Part shown: one piece after another, positions 16,165-23,725 of the stretch
Layout: the number at the start of each line of letters is the position of its first letter
How positions within the stretch are numbered: position 1 is the stretch's first letter
Source: Gemmataceae bacterium
Lineage (GTDB): Bacteria; Planctomycetota; Planctomycetia; Gemmatales; Gemmataceae
Assembly: GCA_901538445.1 (NCBI GenBank)
Contig: LR594584.1
Coordinates: 2,823,586-2,887,585 of the forward strand
DNA length: 64,000 nucleotides
Direction of reading: 5' to 3'
Position numbers and translations under genes: made by a program
Notes under the pieces: model-generated
Seen by the model: the letters and a program-made list of their open reading frames with translations, nothing else
The model's database searches: none
Told to the model about the DNA's origin: nothing

Positions 16165-16920
16165 ATGTCCGACAAGCCGCTGGCCGGAAAGGTCGCACTC
16201 ATTACCGGGGCGTCCCGCGGAATCGGGGCGGCCATTGCCGCCCGGTTCGCCCGCGACGGGGCCAAGGTCGCCGTCAACTACGCCCGAAGCGAGAAGGAGG
16301 CGAACGAGGTCGTCGCCGCGATCACCGCGGCCGGGCGGAGCGCCATCGCGATCAAGGCCGACGTCGGCGACCCGGCCGCCATCCCCCCGATGTTCGCCGC
16401 CGTCACCAAGGCGTTCGGCCGCCTCGACATCCTCGTCAACAACGCCGCCGTGATGCAGCGCACGTTCCTGCCGGACGTGACGGCCGAGTCGATCGACGCG
16501 CACTTCAACGTGAACGTCCGCGGGTACCTGCTGTGCGTGAAGCACGCGGCCGAGTTGATGACCGGGGGCGGGTGCATCATCAACGTCGGCAGCGCGATCA
16601 GCCGCATGGCGTACCCCGGGGCGGTGGTGTACACCGCGACCAAGGGGGCGATCGACGTGATGACGCGGGTACTCGCGGCGGAGCTGGGGCCGAAGGGGAT
16701 CCGCGTGAACGTCCTCGCGCCGGGCTCGACGCGCACCGACATGAACAGCGAGAAGAGCGGGAAGACGAAAGAAGAGGAGCAACAGGAGATCGCGGCGACG
16801 GCGCTGAGGCGCATCGGCGAGGTGGACGACATCGCCGACGCCGCGGCGCTACTCGCGTCGAACGACGCCCGGTGGGTCACCGGGGCGTGGCTCGACACCT
16901 CCGGCGGCATCCGGTTGTGA
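16165..16920 (+). CDS. Short-chain dehydrogenase/reductase (FabG-like)
   Basis: A 251-residue classical SDR with TGASRGIGAAIA (residues about 14-25), NNAAVMQ, NVGSAISRM followed by YTATKGAIDVMTR (catalytic Y-x-x-x-K), and RVNVLAPGSTRTDM. It resembles FabG-like or glucose/3-oxoacyl reductases, and the substrate cannot be fixed. The start ATG at 16165 follows a purine-rich stretch (CGAGGAGACT) that can serve as ribosome-binding site. A perfect palindrome lies just after the stop. Confidence 0.92.
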   Translation: MSDKPLAGKVALITGASRGIGAAIAARFARDGAKVAVNYARSEKEANEVVAAITAAGRSAIAIKADVGDPAAIPPMFAAVTKAFGRLDILVNNAAVMQRTFLPDVTAESIDAHFNVNVRGYLLCVKHAAELMTGGGCIINVGSAISRMAYPGAVVYTATKGAIDVMTRVLAAELGPKGIRVNVLAPGSTRTDMNSEKSGKTKEEEQQEIAATALRRIGEVDDIADAAALLASNDARWVTGAWLDTSGGIRL

Positions 16921-16937
16921 ACCCGACTCGGTGCGCG

Positions 16938-16961
16938 GCGGGTGCCCAATTGGGCACCCGC
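16938..16961. terminator. Perfect palindrome between convergent genes
   Basis: A 24-base perfect palindrome beginning GCGGGTGCCCAAT is centred between the convergent ends of the SDR and the small HTH-like gene, 17 bases after one stop and 10 before the other. It lacks a T-tract. It is likely a bidirectional terminator. Confidence 0.65.
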
Positions 16962-16971
16962 AACGACCGCA

Positions 16972-17388
16972 TCACTCGCTGAGTTCGATGAGCGCTTCGA
17001 GGCACGCGGTCAACGTTTCAACGTCGCCGAAGTTGGTCAGCGTGTGAACCAGCTCCAGCAGCTTTTCGGGCGACATCCCCACGTCTTCGGACAGCTTGCG
17101 GGCGTTCATCAGGTCGGTCAGTGTCGGCACCTCCCCGTTCCGCGAGGGGACCGCCGTGCCGCCGCGGGCCTTCACCCACCCGAGCTTCTTGCGGGCCGCG
17201 TAGACGTACTGCTTGAGCGTGGACGGGGACAGTTCGATCCCCTTATAGTCGCGCTTCAGCGCGTCGCGAACGGTGTCGTCGCTGACGCTGTCGCGGCCGA
17301 TTTTTTCCACGATATCCAGGATGATCGCCGGGTTGCTCTTCCCGTCGTGGTTCGCGTCCGCTTTCGTATCCGCCTTGGCCTTTGCCAT
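16972..17388 (-). CDS. Small putative helix-turn-helix protein
   Basis: A 138-residue protein with a Lys/Asp-rich N-terminal tail (MAKAKADTKADANHDGKSN). A helical segment follows (residues about 20-75) whose pattern, DSVSDDTVRDALKRDYKGIE then LSPSTLKQYVYAARKKLGW, resembles a helix-turn-helix that recognises DNA. The C-terminal half is an acidic helical region (MSPEKLLELVHTLTNFGDVETLTACLEALIELSE), possibly for oligomerisation. Similar basic HTH-like small proteins are common in Gemmata. The DNA-binding role is an inference from pattern only. Confidence 0.7.
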   Translation of the reverse strand: MAKAKADTKADANHDGKSNPAIILDIVEKIGRDSVSDDTVRDALKRDYKGIELSPSTLKQYVYAARKKLGWVKARGGTAVPSRNGEVPTLTDLMNARKLSEDVGMSPEKLLELVHTLTNFGDVETLTACLEALIELSE

Positions 17389-17536
17389 GTGCCCCTCGAT
17401 GTGTAGAAATCAACGTCGCTTCTACAATACATCGTGCAGTAGTTGCGGCCAGTAAAGAATCGTCCGAATTATGCGCTGATGGCGGTATAATTGGTCGTGT
17501 TGTACGGCCACCGAGGGGGTGCCTTGTCGAGGCGGA

Positions 17537-17609
17537 CGAGCGGAGCACGTCAGTCCCCGGGTGCAGGAAAATCGAAGTCCGATAGGGGGGGACTGACGTC
17601 CCCCGCTCG
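17537..17609. repeat. Inverted repeat in a 353-base gene-free stretch
   Basis: The arms CGAGCGGAGCACGTCAGTCC (17537 on) and the complement of CGAGCGGGGGACGTCAGTCC (ending 17609) face each other over a 28-base spacer. It looks like a dispersed palindromic element. The rest of the gene-free stretch from 17389 to 17741 shows no credible gene. Confidence 0.6.
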
Positions 17610-17741
17610 CCAGGACTGGCCGAATCCACAGCTCTCCCCCACGCGGACTCGTCTTGCGGCGACAGGGGCGGGCCGTATACCCCACTCGTTGCGGTGACCC
17701 GAGGGCGCACCGCGCCGTTCCATTAGTCTCCGGGGCTCCAC

Positions 17742-18236
17742 GTGGCCTCCGACGTTCCATTCCGGTTCAGCGAGCGGGCGGCCGCGATCCGCGCCCTCGC
17801 GCGCACCACCCTTGACTCCCACGGGCTCCACGCCTGGGACTTCGGCTTCAACTCCAACCTCCGCCGGGCCGGGGTGTGCTTCTACCCGCACCGCGGCGAA
17901 CCCGGCCGCATCGAACTCTCGGTCCACTTCGCGGAGCGAAACGGGGACGAGTTCGTCCGCGACACGATCCTGCACGAGGTGGCGCACGCCCTGGTCGGCC
18001 CCGGGCACGGGCACGACGCGGTGTGGCGGGCCAAGTGCCGCGAGATCGGCGCGCGGCCCGAGGCGTGCTGCGCCGAGGACGTGGAAGCGCCGAAGGGCCG
18101 TTGGCGCGCCGCGTGCCTGGGGTGCGTGGCCGAGTACAGCCGGCACCGCCGCCCGGCCCGGATCGACGGGTGGTTCTGCCGCGCGTGCGGCCCTCAGCGG
18201 GGCAAGCTACAATGGCGGGACGCCGGCCCCACCTGA
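17742..18236 (+). CDS. SprT-like zinc metalloprotease domain protein
   Basis: A 164-residue SprT/Spartan-like protein. The zinc-protease motif is HEVAHALVGPGHGHDAVW (residues 78-95), with His78, Glu79, His82 and a third His at 89 or 91. The C-terminus holds a zinc ribbon: CLGC at 125-128 and CRAC at 146-149. Eukaryotic Spartan degrades DNA-protein crosslinks, while the role of bacterial SprT-like proteins is largely unknown. The start is GTG at 17742, supported by the length and by the N-terminal helix (ERAAAIRALARTTLDSHGL). It is followed 28 bases later by a MOSC gene. Confidence 0.88.
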   Translation: MASDVPFRFSERAAAIRALARTTLDSHGLHAWDFGFNSNLRRAGVCFYPHRGEPGRIELSVHFAERNGDEFVRDTILHEVAHALVGPGHGHDAVWRAKCREIGARPEACCAEDVEAPKGRWRAACLGCVAEYSRHRRPARIDGWFCRACGPQRGKLQWRDAGPT

Positions 18237-18264
18237 GGCGGCGCGTCACCCCGCAGGAACCCGG

Positions 18265-18744
18265 ATGAGTCGCGAACCCGCCCCGCACGTTGTCAGCATC
18301 GTCTACACCCCGCGGGGCACGACCCCGCGCCGCCCGCAGGGCCACTACACCCGCGTCCCGGTCGAGCGGGTCGAACTCGCGGAGTTCAAGGGAATCGTCG
18401 GCGACCTGCGGGGCGGGGCCGGGAAGCGGCAACTTAACATCATGTCGGCCGAGACGCTCGCGGAGTTGCGCGCCGAGGGCTTCAGAACAGGTCCCGGCGA
18501 GATGGGCGAACAGATCGTGGTGTCGGGCCTCGACCTGACGGCGCTCCCAGTCGGCGGGCGGTTCCGCCTCGGGGGAGCCGTCGTCGAGGTGACGCTGCCG
18601 CGGACCGGGTGCGACCGCTTCGAAATGATTCAGGGGAAGCCGAAGGGGTCGGTCGCCGGCCGGCTCGGCGTCCTGGCCCGCGTGGTGTCCGGCGGTGCGG
18701 TCGCGGTCGGGGACGCCGTCGAACTCCTCCCCTCCGCGGGTTGA
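18265..18744 (+). CDS. MOSC domain protein
   Basis: A 159-residue single-domain MOSC protein, the C-terminal sulfur-carrier domain of molybdenum cofactor sulfurases. Family features are VGDLRGGAGKRQLNIMSAET, GEMGEQIVVSGLDLTALPVG and the region around TLPRTGCDRFEMIQGK, whose Cys may carry the persulfide. No pyridoxal-binding sulfurase domain is attached. Co-directional with the SprT-like gene upstream. The substrate is unknown. Confidence 0.85.
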   Translation: MSREPAPHVVSIVYTPRGTTPRRPQGHYTRVPVERVELAEFKGIVGDLRGGAGKRQLNIMSAETLAELRAEGFRTGPGEMGEQIVVSGLDLTALPVGGRFRLGGAVVEVTLPRTGCDRFEMIQGKPKGSVAGRLGVLARVVSGGAVAVGDAVELLPSAG

Positions 18745-18876
18745 ACGCCCGACCCGTCTCTGGTCGCCTCCCGGCGGCCGGCGTACACCTTCAACGGACG
18801 CGCGAACCGCCGACCGGCCGCGAGCGTACCGGCGGGTAACGACCCGCACGACCCGCACCCCACCGGGCCACACAGC

Positions 18877-20160
18877 ATGTTCTCCTGGGTGTACGACCCG
18901 CCGATGCTCCTCGCCGGGCTGCTGCTCGCGATCGTCCAGTTCGTCGCCGCGCTCCCGTGGCTGTACGCCATCGACCCGAAGGGGTTCAAGCAGACGGCCG
19001 CCAGCGGGCTGGGCATGGCCTACGTCGGGGCCGGGCTGCTCGCGGCCGGGGCCGGGATCGCCGCGTTCATGGGGTACAAGTCGGACCCGACCAACCTCGC
19101 GTGGTTCGGCCGGTACGTGTACGGCGCGGCCCTGCACCTCCAGCTCCTGGTGGACCTATTCCTGCTGCTCCCGCACCTCGCCGTCATGCTGTTCCCCAAG
19201 GCCGGGGCCGTGGCGCAGGCCGCGTACCGCGAGGCGTGCCGGCAGCCGATGTTCTGGCTCATCGTCGTCGGCGCGAAGGCGATGATCTGGCTGTCGGTGT
19301 GCATCCCGTACTTCACGTTCGGCGACGACTACAAGATGATGAAGCAGATCGGGTTCGACGCGGTCATGCTGTCGGCCGTTCTGTTCGGGGTGCTGGCGGC
19401 GAGCATGTCGATCAGCGAGGAGATCGAGGGCCGCACCGCGGTCACCCTGATGAGCAAGCCGGTGAACCGCCGGCAGTTCCTGCTCGGGAAGTACCTGGGC
19501 ATCCTCCTCGCGTGCCTCGTGATGTCGCTGGTCCTCGGGTGGACCCTGAACTACGCGCTCCGGGCGATGCGCGAGTTCGACCCGATCAACAACGCCCCGG
19601 ACCCGGTCGATCCGACCGCCGGACAGGTCGAAAAGGTCGTGGACCCGCTCACGTTCCAGGCCCAAAAGTCCGTCGTGCCGCTGTTCGAGAAGCCCGTGCC
19701 GAGCGCCCCCGGCAAGGCGATGGCCCGCGGGTGCGGCCTGTGGTTCTCCGACACGCTGGCCCACTCGTTCGGCATCCTCCTCGGGTTCGGGCAGGTGATG
19801 ATCCTGGTCGCGATCGCCTCGGCCCTCGCGACCAGGATCTCGTTCGTGGTGAACATCGTCTTGTGCCTGCTCATCTACTTCCTGGGGCACCTCGCGCCGG
19901 TGCTGGTGCGGGTGACCGAGTCGGCCGGCGCGGCCGGCGGCGTGGGGGTCGGGCTGGTCGGGTTCCTCGGCAAGCTGTTCGACGTGCTCCTGCCGGCGCT
20001 GGAGTTCTTCAACATGGGGCCGGCGATCATCCGCGAGACCCCGCTCGACCTGTGGATGTTCGGGACGTACGTCGCGACCGTCCTCGGGTACTCGCTCCTC
20101 TACACCGCGATCGCGCTCCTCGTCGGCCTGCTCCTGTTCGAGGACCGCGACCTCGCGTGA
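18877..20160 (+). CDS. ABC-2 type transporter permease
   Basis: A 427-residue integral membrane protein with roughly eight hydrophobic segments. It contains the motif typical of ABC-2 permeases, MSISEEIEGRTAVTLMSKPVNRRQFLLGKYLG (read in pieces: residues about 178-190 and 190-209), which precedes a membrane helix and contacts the ATPase. A soluble insert (about residues 228-280) lies between membrane parts. No separate canonical ATP-binding gene is adjacent. The next gene is an ABC exporter with eroded ATPase motifs. The transported substrate is unknown. Confidence 0.87.
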   Translation: MFSWVYDPPMLLAGLLLAIVQFVAALPWLYAIDPKGFKQTAASGLGMAYVGAGLLAAGAGIAAFMGYKSDPTNLAWFGRYVYGAALHLQLLVDLFLLLPHLAVMLFPKAGAVAQAAYREACRQPMFWLIVVGAKAMIWLSVCIPYFTFGDDYKMMKQIGFDAVMLSAVLFGVLAASMSISEEIEGRTAVTLMSKPVNRRQFLLGKYLGILLACLVMSLVLGWTLNYALRAMREFDPINNAPDPVDPTAGQVEKVVDPLTFQAQKSVVPLFEKPVPSAPGKAMARGCGLWFSDTLAHSFGILLGFGQVMILVAIASALATRISFVVNIVLCLLIYFLGHLAPVLVRVTESAGAAGGVGVGLVGFLGKLFDVLLPALEFFNMGPAIIRETPLDLWMFGTYVATVLGYSLLYTAIALLVGLLLFEDRDLA

Positions 20161-20183
20161 CGCAAAGTGCCGCTGAACTCTAG

Positions 20184-20224
20184 GCGGGCGGTGTGCGACC
20201 CAGGGGGGGTCGCACGCCGCCCGC
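20184..20224 (+). terminator. Hairpin after the ABC-2 permease
   Basis: A stem of about 17 base pairs (GCGGGCGGTGTGCGACC with its complement, one bulge) and a G-rich loop begins 23 bases after the permease stop. There is no T-tract. It probably ends the permease transcript and separates it from the ABC exporter gene at 20374. Confidence 0.65.
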
Positions 20225-20373
20225 GTCGTTCACGGGTCCGGTCGGGCGTGTTGTGCCGGCCGCACCGGTCGCTTCGCTTCTTCGTTCGGGCTTTTCCACT
20301 ATTGTGAGAGCGGGCCGGTCTGCTACGCTCAGGCAAACCCCCCGAGTTCCCTCCACCACCCCCCGAGGTCGTT

Positions 20374-22539
20374 GTGGACTCCACTGCGTTCAATCAGCTC
20401 AAGGCGGACTTCCTGAAGGCCCGCACCGAGCGCGGCGCCGCGGTCATCTGCTCCGTCGGCGTCGCGCTCAGCTACTTGTTTCTGCTCGTTCTCCTCTACC
20501 TGTTTGTCGATCTGCTCGTGACCCGCGGGTACGTCCCGAGCTACTCGCAGTTCACCCACGCCCGGCAGCGGGAGTTCGCCGACGAGTGGGAGCGCCGGCC
20601 CGAGGCCGATCGCGCCGAGGCGGTCAAGCGGGTGACCGGGTGGGACGCACAGGCTAAGGTGCTGGTCGGCAGCGCGACCGCCCCGGCCCCGACGGCCGCC
20701 GAGTGGGAACTGCGGTGGCGGGCCGGCGCGTACCTCGCGCTCAAAGAGCGGGTGGGCCAGGCCGCGGCCGACGCCTACCTTCCCGAGCGGGGGACCGCGG
20801 CGGCCGACGAGGAACCCCGGCTCGGGGCGCTCGGGCTGATCGTCCGGGAGCGGAACGGCTGGGCGGGGAAGGTGCTGGGCTCGCTGGCGTCGTGGAACCC
20901 GTGGATGTGGCGGCCGAGCGGGAACCAGGACGCGAACCCGAAGTACCTCGCCGGGCTGTTCGTCCTCGCGTTCACCCTGTGCGTGCTCCGGGGCATCATG
21001 GTGAACGCCCTGGCCTACGTCGCGGCCGCGGTCACCCTGGACCTCGTGACCCGGCTCCGCCGGGCGGTGTTCCTGCACACGTACCGGCTCGGCTCGCTCC
21101 TGGCCCGCGCCGATGAGCCGGAGCACCTGTTCACCCGGCACGCCGACACCGTCGGGAGCGCGGTCAACGCCTCCCTTCTGTCGCAGGTCCGCGCCCCGCT
21201 CCTGGTCGCCGGCCTCATCGTGTTCATCCTCCTTACGAACCTGTGGCTCGCGGTGAGCTTCCTGCTCATGGCCGCGCTCCTCTGGCTGGTGGGCGGGCAG
21301 TACGCGGCCCACGTCCGCAAGGAGGGGCGGCTCGGGGCGCGGCAGGCCGAGACCTCCACGGCCCTGATGGTCGAGAGCCTGGGCCTGCTCCGGATGGTCA
21401 AGTGCTACCGCATGGACCGGTTCAACCAGAACCGCGTCGAGCGGCAATTGGCCGAGTCGGGCCGGGCCACGTGGCGGCGGCTCCGGGGCACGGCGCTGAT
21501 CCGCCCGCTGCTCCTGGCCGTCGCGCTGGTCGGGGCCGTTGCGCTGCTGTACCTCGGGGGCCGGTCGGTGCTGTCCGGGGAGTTCTCGGTGGCCGGGTTG
21601 GTCGTCATGGCGGTGGCACTCGCGTCGCTGATGCCGCCGATCGCCGACTGGTTCGACTACCGACTGAAGCTCCGCCGGGGCCGCGAGGCCGCCGCCGCGA
21701 TCGGCGAGTTCCTCGGCCGCAAGGGCGAGTCGGCCGAGGCCCCGGACGCCGAGTACCTCCCGGCGCTGACCACGAAGGTCGAGTTCCGGGGCGTCCGCCT
21801 CGACGAGCCGGGGGGCGGCCGCCGGCTCCTGGAGAACGTCACCTTCACCGTTCCGGCCGGGTCGCGGGTCGCCATCGTCGGCACCGACCCGGACGAGAAG
21901 CGGGCGCTCGTGGACCTGCTCCCGCGGTACGTGGACCCGACCGCCGGCGAGATCCGCATCGAGGACAAGAACATCCGCTGGGTGACGCACGAGTCGCTCC
22001 GGGCGCAGGTCGTGGCCGTCATGCAGAACTCGTGGATCTTCACCGACACGGTGGTGAACAACATCGGGTGCGGGGACCAGCAGTTCACCATGCCGCAGAT
22101 CATCGAGGCGGCGAAGCTCGCGCACGCGCACTCGTTCATCGAGGTGCTGCCCCACGGGTACGAAACCGTGGTCGGCGAGCACGGGCACGCGCTGAAGGTG
22201 GGCGAGCAGTTCCGCCTGTCGCTGGCCCGCGCCCTGCTCCGCGACCCGAGCATCCTCATCATCGAGGAGCCGGCCGGCACCGTTGACGAGGACACCCTCG
22301 CACTGCTCGACGACACCCTGGAGCGGGCCGCCGCGGGCCGCACGCTGATCTTCCTCGCGAACCGGCTCTCGACGCTCCAGAACGTGGACCGCGTGTTCCT
22401 CCTGAAGGAGGCCCGGCTGGTCGCGTCCGGCACGCACGCCGAGCTGTGGGAGACCAACGAGCACTACCGCCGGCTCCAGATGGTCGCCGACAGCGCCAGC
22501 GAGGTGCCCGCCGGGGCCGGGGACGAGGGCGAGGAGTAG
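20374..22539 (+). CDS. ABC exporter-like protein with degenerate ATPase motifs
   Basis: A 721-residue half-exporter layout: a membrane helix (about 26-48), a ~130-residue charged insert, five or so helices of an exporter membrane domain (about 190-425), and a C-terminal nucleotide-binding domain (about 465-700). Every key ATPase motif is altered. Walker A is GTDPDEKRA at 503-511 (two glycines and the final S/T lost, Lys509 kept). The signature LSGGQ is LKVGE at 607-611. Walker B is ILIIEE at 627-632 (Asp to Glu). The H-loop His is Asn663 in ANRLST. The domain shape is otherwise intact, so it may bind nucleotide weakly or act as a regulator. Start is GTG at 20374. Confidence 0.87.
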   Translation: MDSTAFNQLKADFLKARTERGAAVICSVGVALSYLFLLVLLYLFVDLLVTRGYVPSYSQFTHARQREFADEWERRPEADRAEAVKRVTGWDAQAKVLVGSATAPAPTAAEWELRWRAGAYLALKERVGQAAADAYLPERGTAAADEEPRLGALGLIVRERNGWAGKVLGSLASWNPWMWRPSGNQDANPKYLAGLFVLAFTLCVLRGIMVNALAYVAAAVTLDLVTRLRRAVFLHTYRLGSLLARADEPEHLFTRHADTVGSAVNASLLSQVRAPLLVAGLIVFILLTNLWLAVSFLLMAALLWLVGGQYAAHVRKEGRLGARQAETSTALMVESLGLLRMVKCYRMDRFNQNRVERQLAESGRATWRRLRGTALIRPLLLAVALVGAVALLYLGGRSVLSGEFSVAGLVVMAVALASLMPPIADWFDYRLKLRRGREAAAAIGEFLGRKGESAEAPDAEYLPALTTKVEFRGVRLDEPGGGRRLLENVTFTVPAGSRVAIVGTDPDEKRALVDLLPRYVDPTAGEIRIEDKNIRWVTHESLRAQVVAVMQNSWIFTDTVVNNIGCGDQQFTMPQIIEAAKLAHAHSFIEVLPHGYETVVGEHGHALKVGEQFRLSLARALLRDPSILIIEEPAGTVDEDTLALLDDTLERAAAGRTLIFLANRLSTLQNVDRVFLLKEARLVASGTHAELWETNEHYRRLQMVADSASEVPAGAGDEGEE

Positions 22540-22645
22540 CGGCCCGCCATTCGCGCCCCCGCCGCGGGCCGCCCTTCGTGGCGGCCCGCCGAGTTTGTAA
22601 ACTGAACCCCCACACCGATTCCGGCGGGCACCGAGGGGAAGCGTC

Positions 22646-23449
22646 ATGGCATTCGACAAGGAACTACTCGTCGCGCTCGAGGCGGCGGGCAAGGCGTCCA
22701 AGCTGATCCGCAAGGAGTACGAGTCGTTCGCCGCGGTGCCGGACGCCCCGGTGGACATCAGCACCCACGTCGATAAGGCGTCGCAGGAGCTGATCCTCAA
22801 CATCCTCCACGCCGCGTACCCGAACGACGCGCTGTGCGCCGAGGAGTCGGTCGCCGGGTTCGACGGCGTACCCAAGAGCGGCAAGCGGACCTGGGTCGTG
22901 GACCCGATCGACGGCACCCGCGGGTTCGCCAAGAAGGTCGGTCAGTTCTCGGTGATGATCGGCCTGCTCGTGGACGGCGAGGCGGTCGTCGGCGTGGTCG
23001 CCGAGCCGGCCCAGGACCGCACCACCTACGCCCAGCGCGGCAACGGGTGCTACTGCGCCGTCGGCGACGAGACGCTGACCCGGTGCCGGGTGTCGAAGCG
23101 CGCCCCCGGGGCGCTCGTGATGACGCAGAGCTGGGCGAAGCCGGGGCAGCCGTCGAAGGCGTCCGAGGCGATCAAGCCCGCGAAGGTGATCGAGACGTAC
23201 TCGGGCGGGGTGAAGCTCGCGCAGGTGGCCCGTGGCGACGCCGACGTGTACGCGAACACCTACGAGAACTTCTACGACTGGGACATCTGCGCCGGGCACG
23301 TCCTGGTGGTCGAGGCCGGCGGCACCGTCACCGACCTCGCGGGCCGGCCGATCGTGTACCAGGCCGCCGACTTCTCGCAGCGCAAGGGGCTCCTCGCCAC
23401 GAACGGCCCCGCCCACGCCGAGGTCATCAAGAAGCTCGCGGGGGGCTGA
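22646..23449 (+). CDS. Inositol monophosphatase-family phosphatase (CysQ/HisN-like)
   Basis: A 267-residue metal-dependent phosphatase of the IMPase superfamily. Metal ligands are seen at EES (Glu66-Glu67), WVVDPIDGTRGF (Asp86, Asp89) and YDWDICAGHVLVVEAGG (Asp213), the normal five-residue set. The WVVDPIDGTRGF form with Arg is common in 3'(2'),5'-bisphosphate nucleotidases and histidinol-phosphatase-like members. The substrate is therefore likely a nucleotide or sugar phosphate, but not certain. The start ATG at 22646 follows a GAGGGGAAG ribosome-binding site. It is followed by a repeat-rich spacer. Confidence 0.9.
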   Translation: MAFDKELLVALEAAGKASKLIRKEYESFAAVPDAPVDISTHVDKASQELILNILHAAYPNDALCAEESVAGFDGVPKSGKRTWVVDPIDGTRGFAKKVGQFSVMIGLLVDGEAVVGVVAEPAQDRTTYAQRGNGCYCAVGDETLTRCRVSKRAPGALVMTQSWAKPGQPSKASEAIKPAKVIETYSGGVKLAQVARGDADVYANTYENFYDWDICAGHVLVVEAGGTVTDLAGRPIVYQAADFSQRKGLLATNGPAHAEVIKKLAGG

Positions 23450-23462
23450 GGTCGAGAGAGAG

Positions 23463-23712
23463 TAGGTCACTCACTCGGTGACTGACGTGTTCCGTGCAGC
23501 CGCATCAGAACTGACGACTCACGGAGTGAATGATCCCAGGTCTGGTTGATGTATTCCTGGAGCCGGCCTCTGTGAGGCCGGTGCTAGGGGGACTCGCTGA
23601 GGCCCGGCCTCACAGAGGCCGGCTACAGAACACCCACCGATCAATCGAACTTGGGATGACCTGTTTCGTGCAACCGCCTTAGAACTTTCGCCTTACGGAG
23701 TGAGTCGCCTAC
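23463..23712. repeat. Nested palindromic/direct-repeat element
   Basis: The ends read TAGGTCACTCACTCGGTGA on the left and a complement-like GAGTGAGTCGCCTAC on the right, the same kind of ends as the element at 63841-63936. Inside, a roughly 47-base sequence occurs twice in direct orientation (23487-23533 and 23661-23707, shared core CGTGCA-CCGC and CGGAGTGA). These flank a REP-like hairpin at 23561-23624. No gene is present in this 276-base spacer. Confidence 0.7.
23561..23624. repeat. REP-like hairpin, copy 1
   Basis: The arms AGCCGGCCTCTGTGAGGCCG and its complement enclose a loop of about 22 bases. The same arms recur at 52484-52552 with a different loop, so this is a dispersed palindromic family. 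It could work as a terminator or mRNA-end stabiliser. Confidence 0.8.
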
Positions 23713-23725
23713 TCTGCAGCAGCTC

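Noticed and set aside
17422-17760. Minus-strand open frame of 112 codons in the gene-free stretch
   Set aside because: It covers the inverted repeat, overlaps the SprT-like gene start and has no family sequence.
20329-22932. 867-codon open frame antisense to the ABC exporter
   Set aside because: No domains, Arg/Glu/Ala-rich composition, and the sense strand encodes a recognisable exporter fold.
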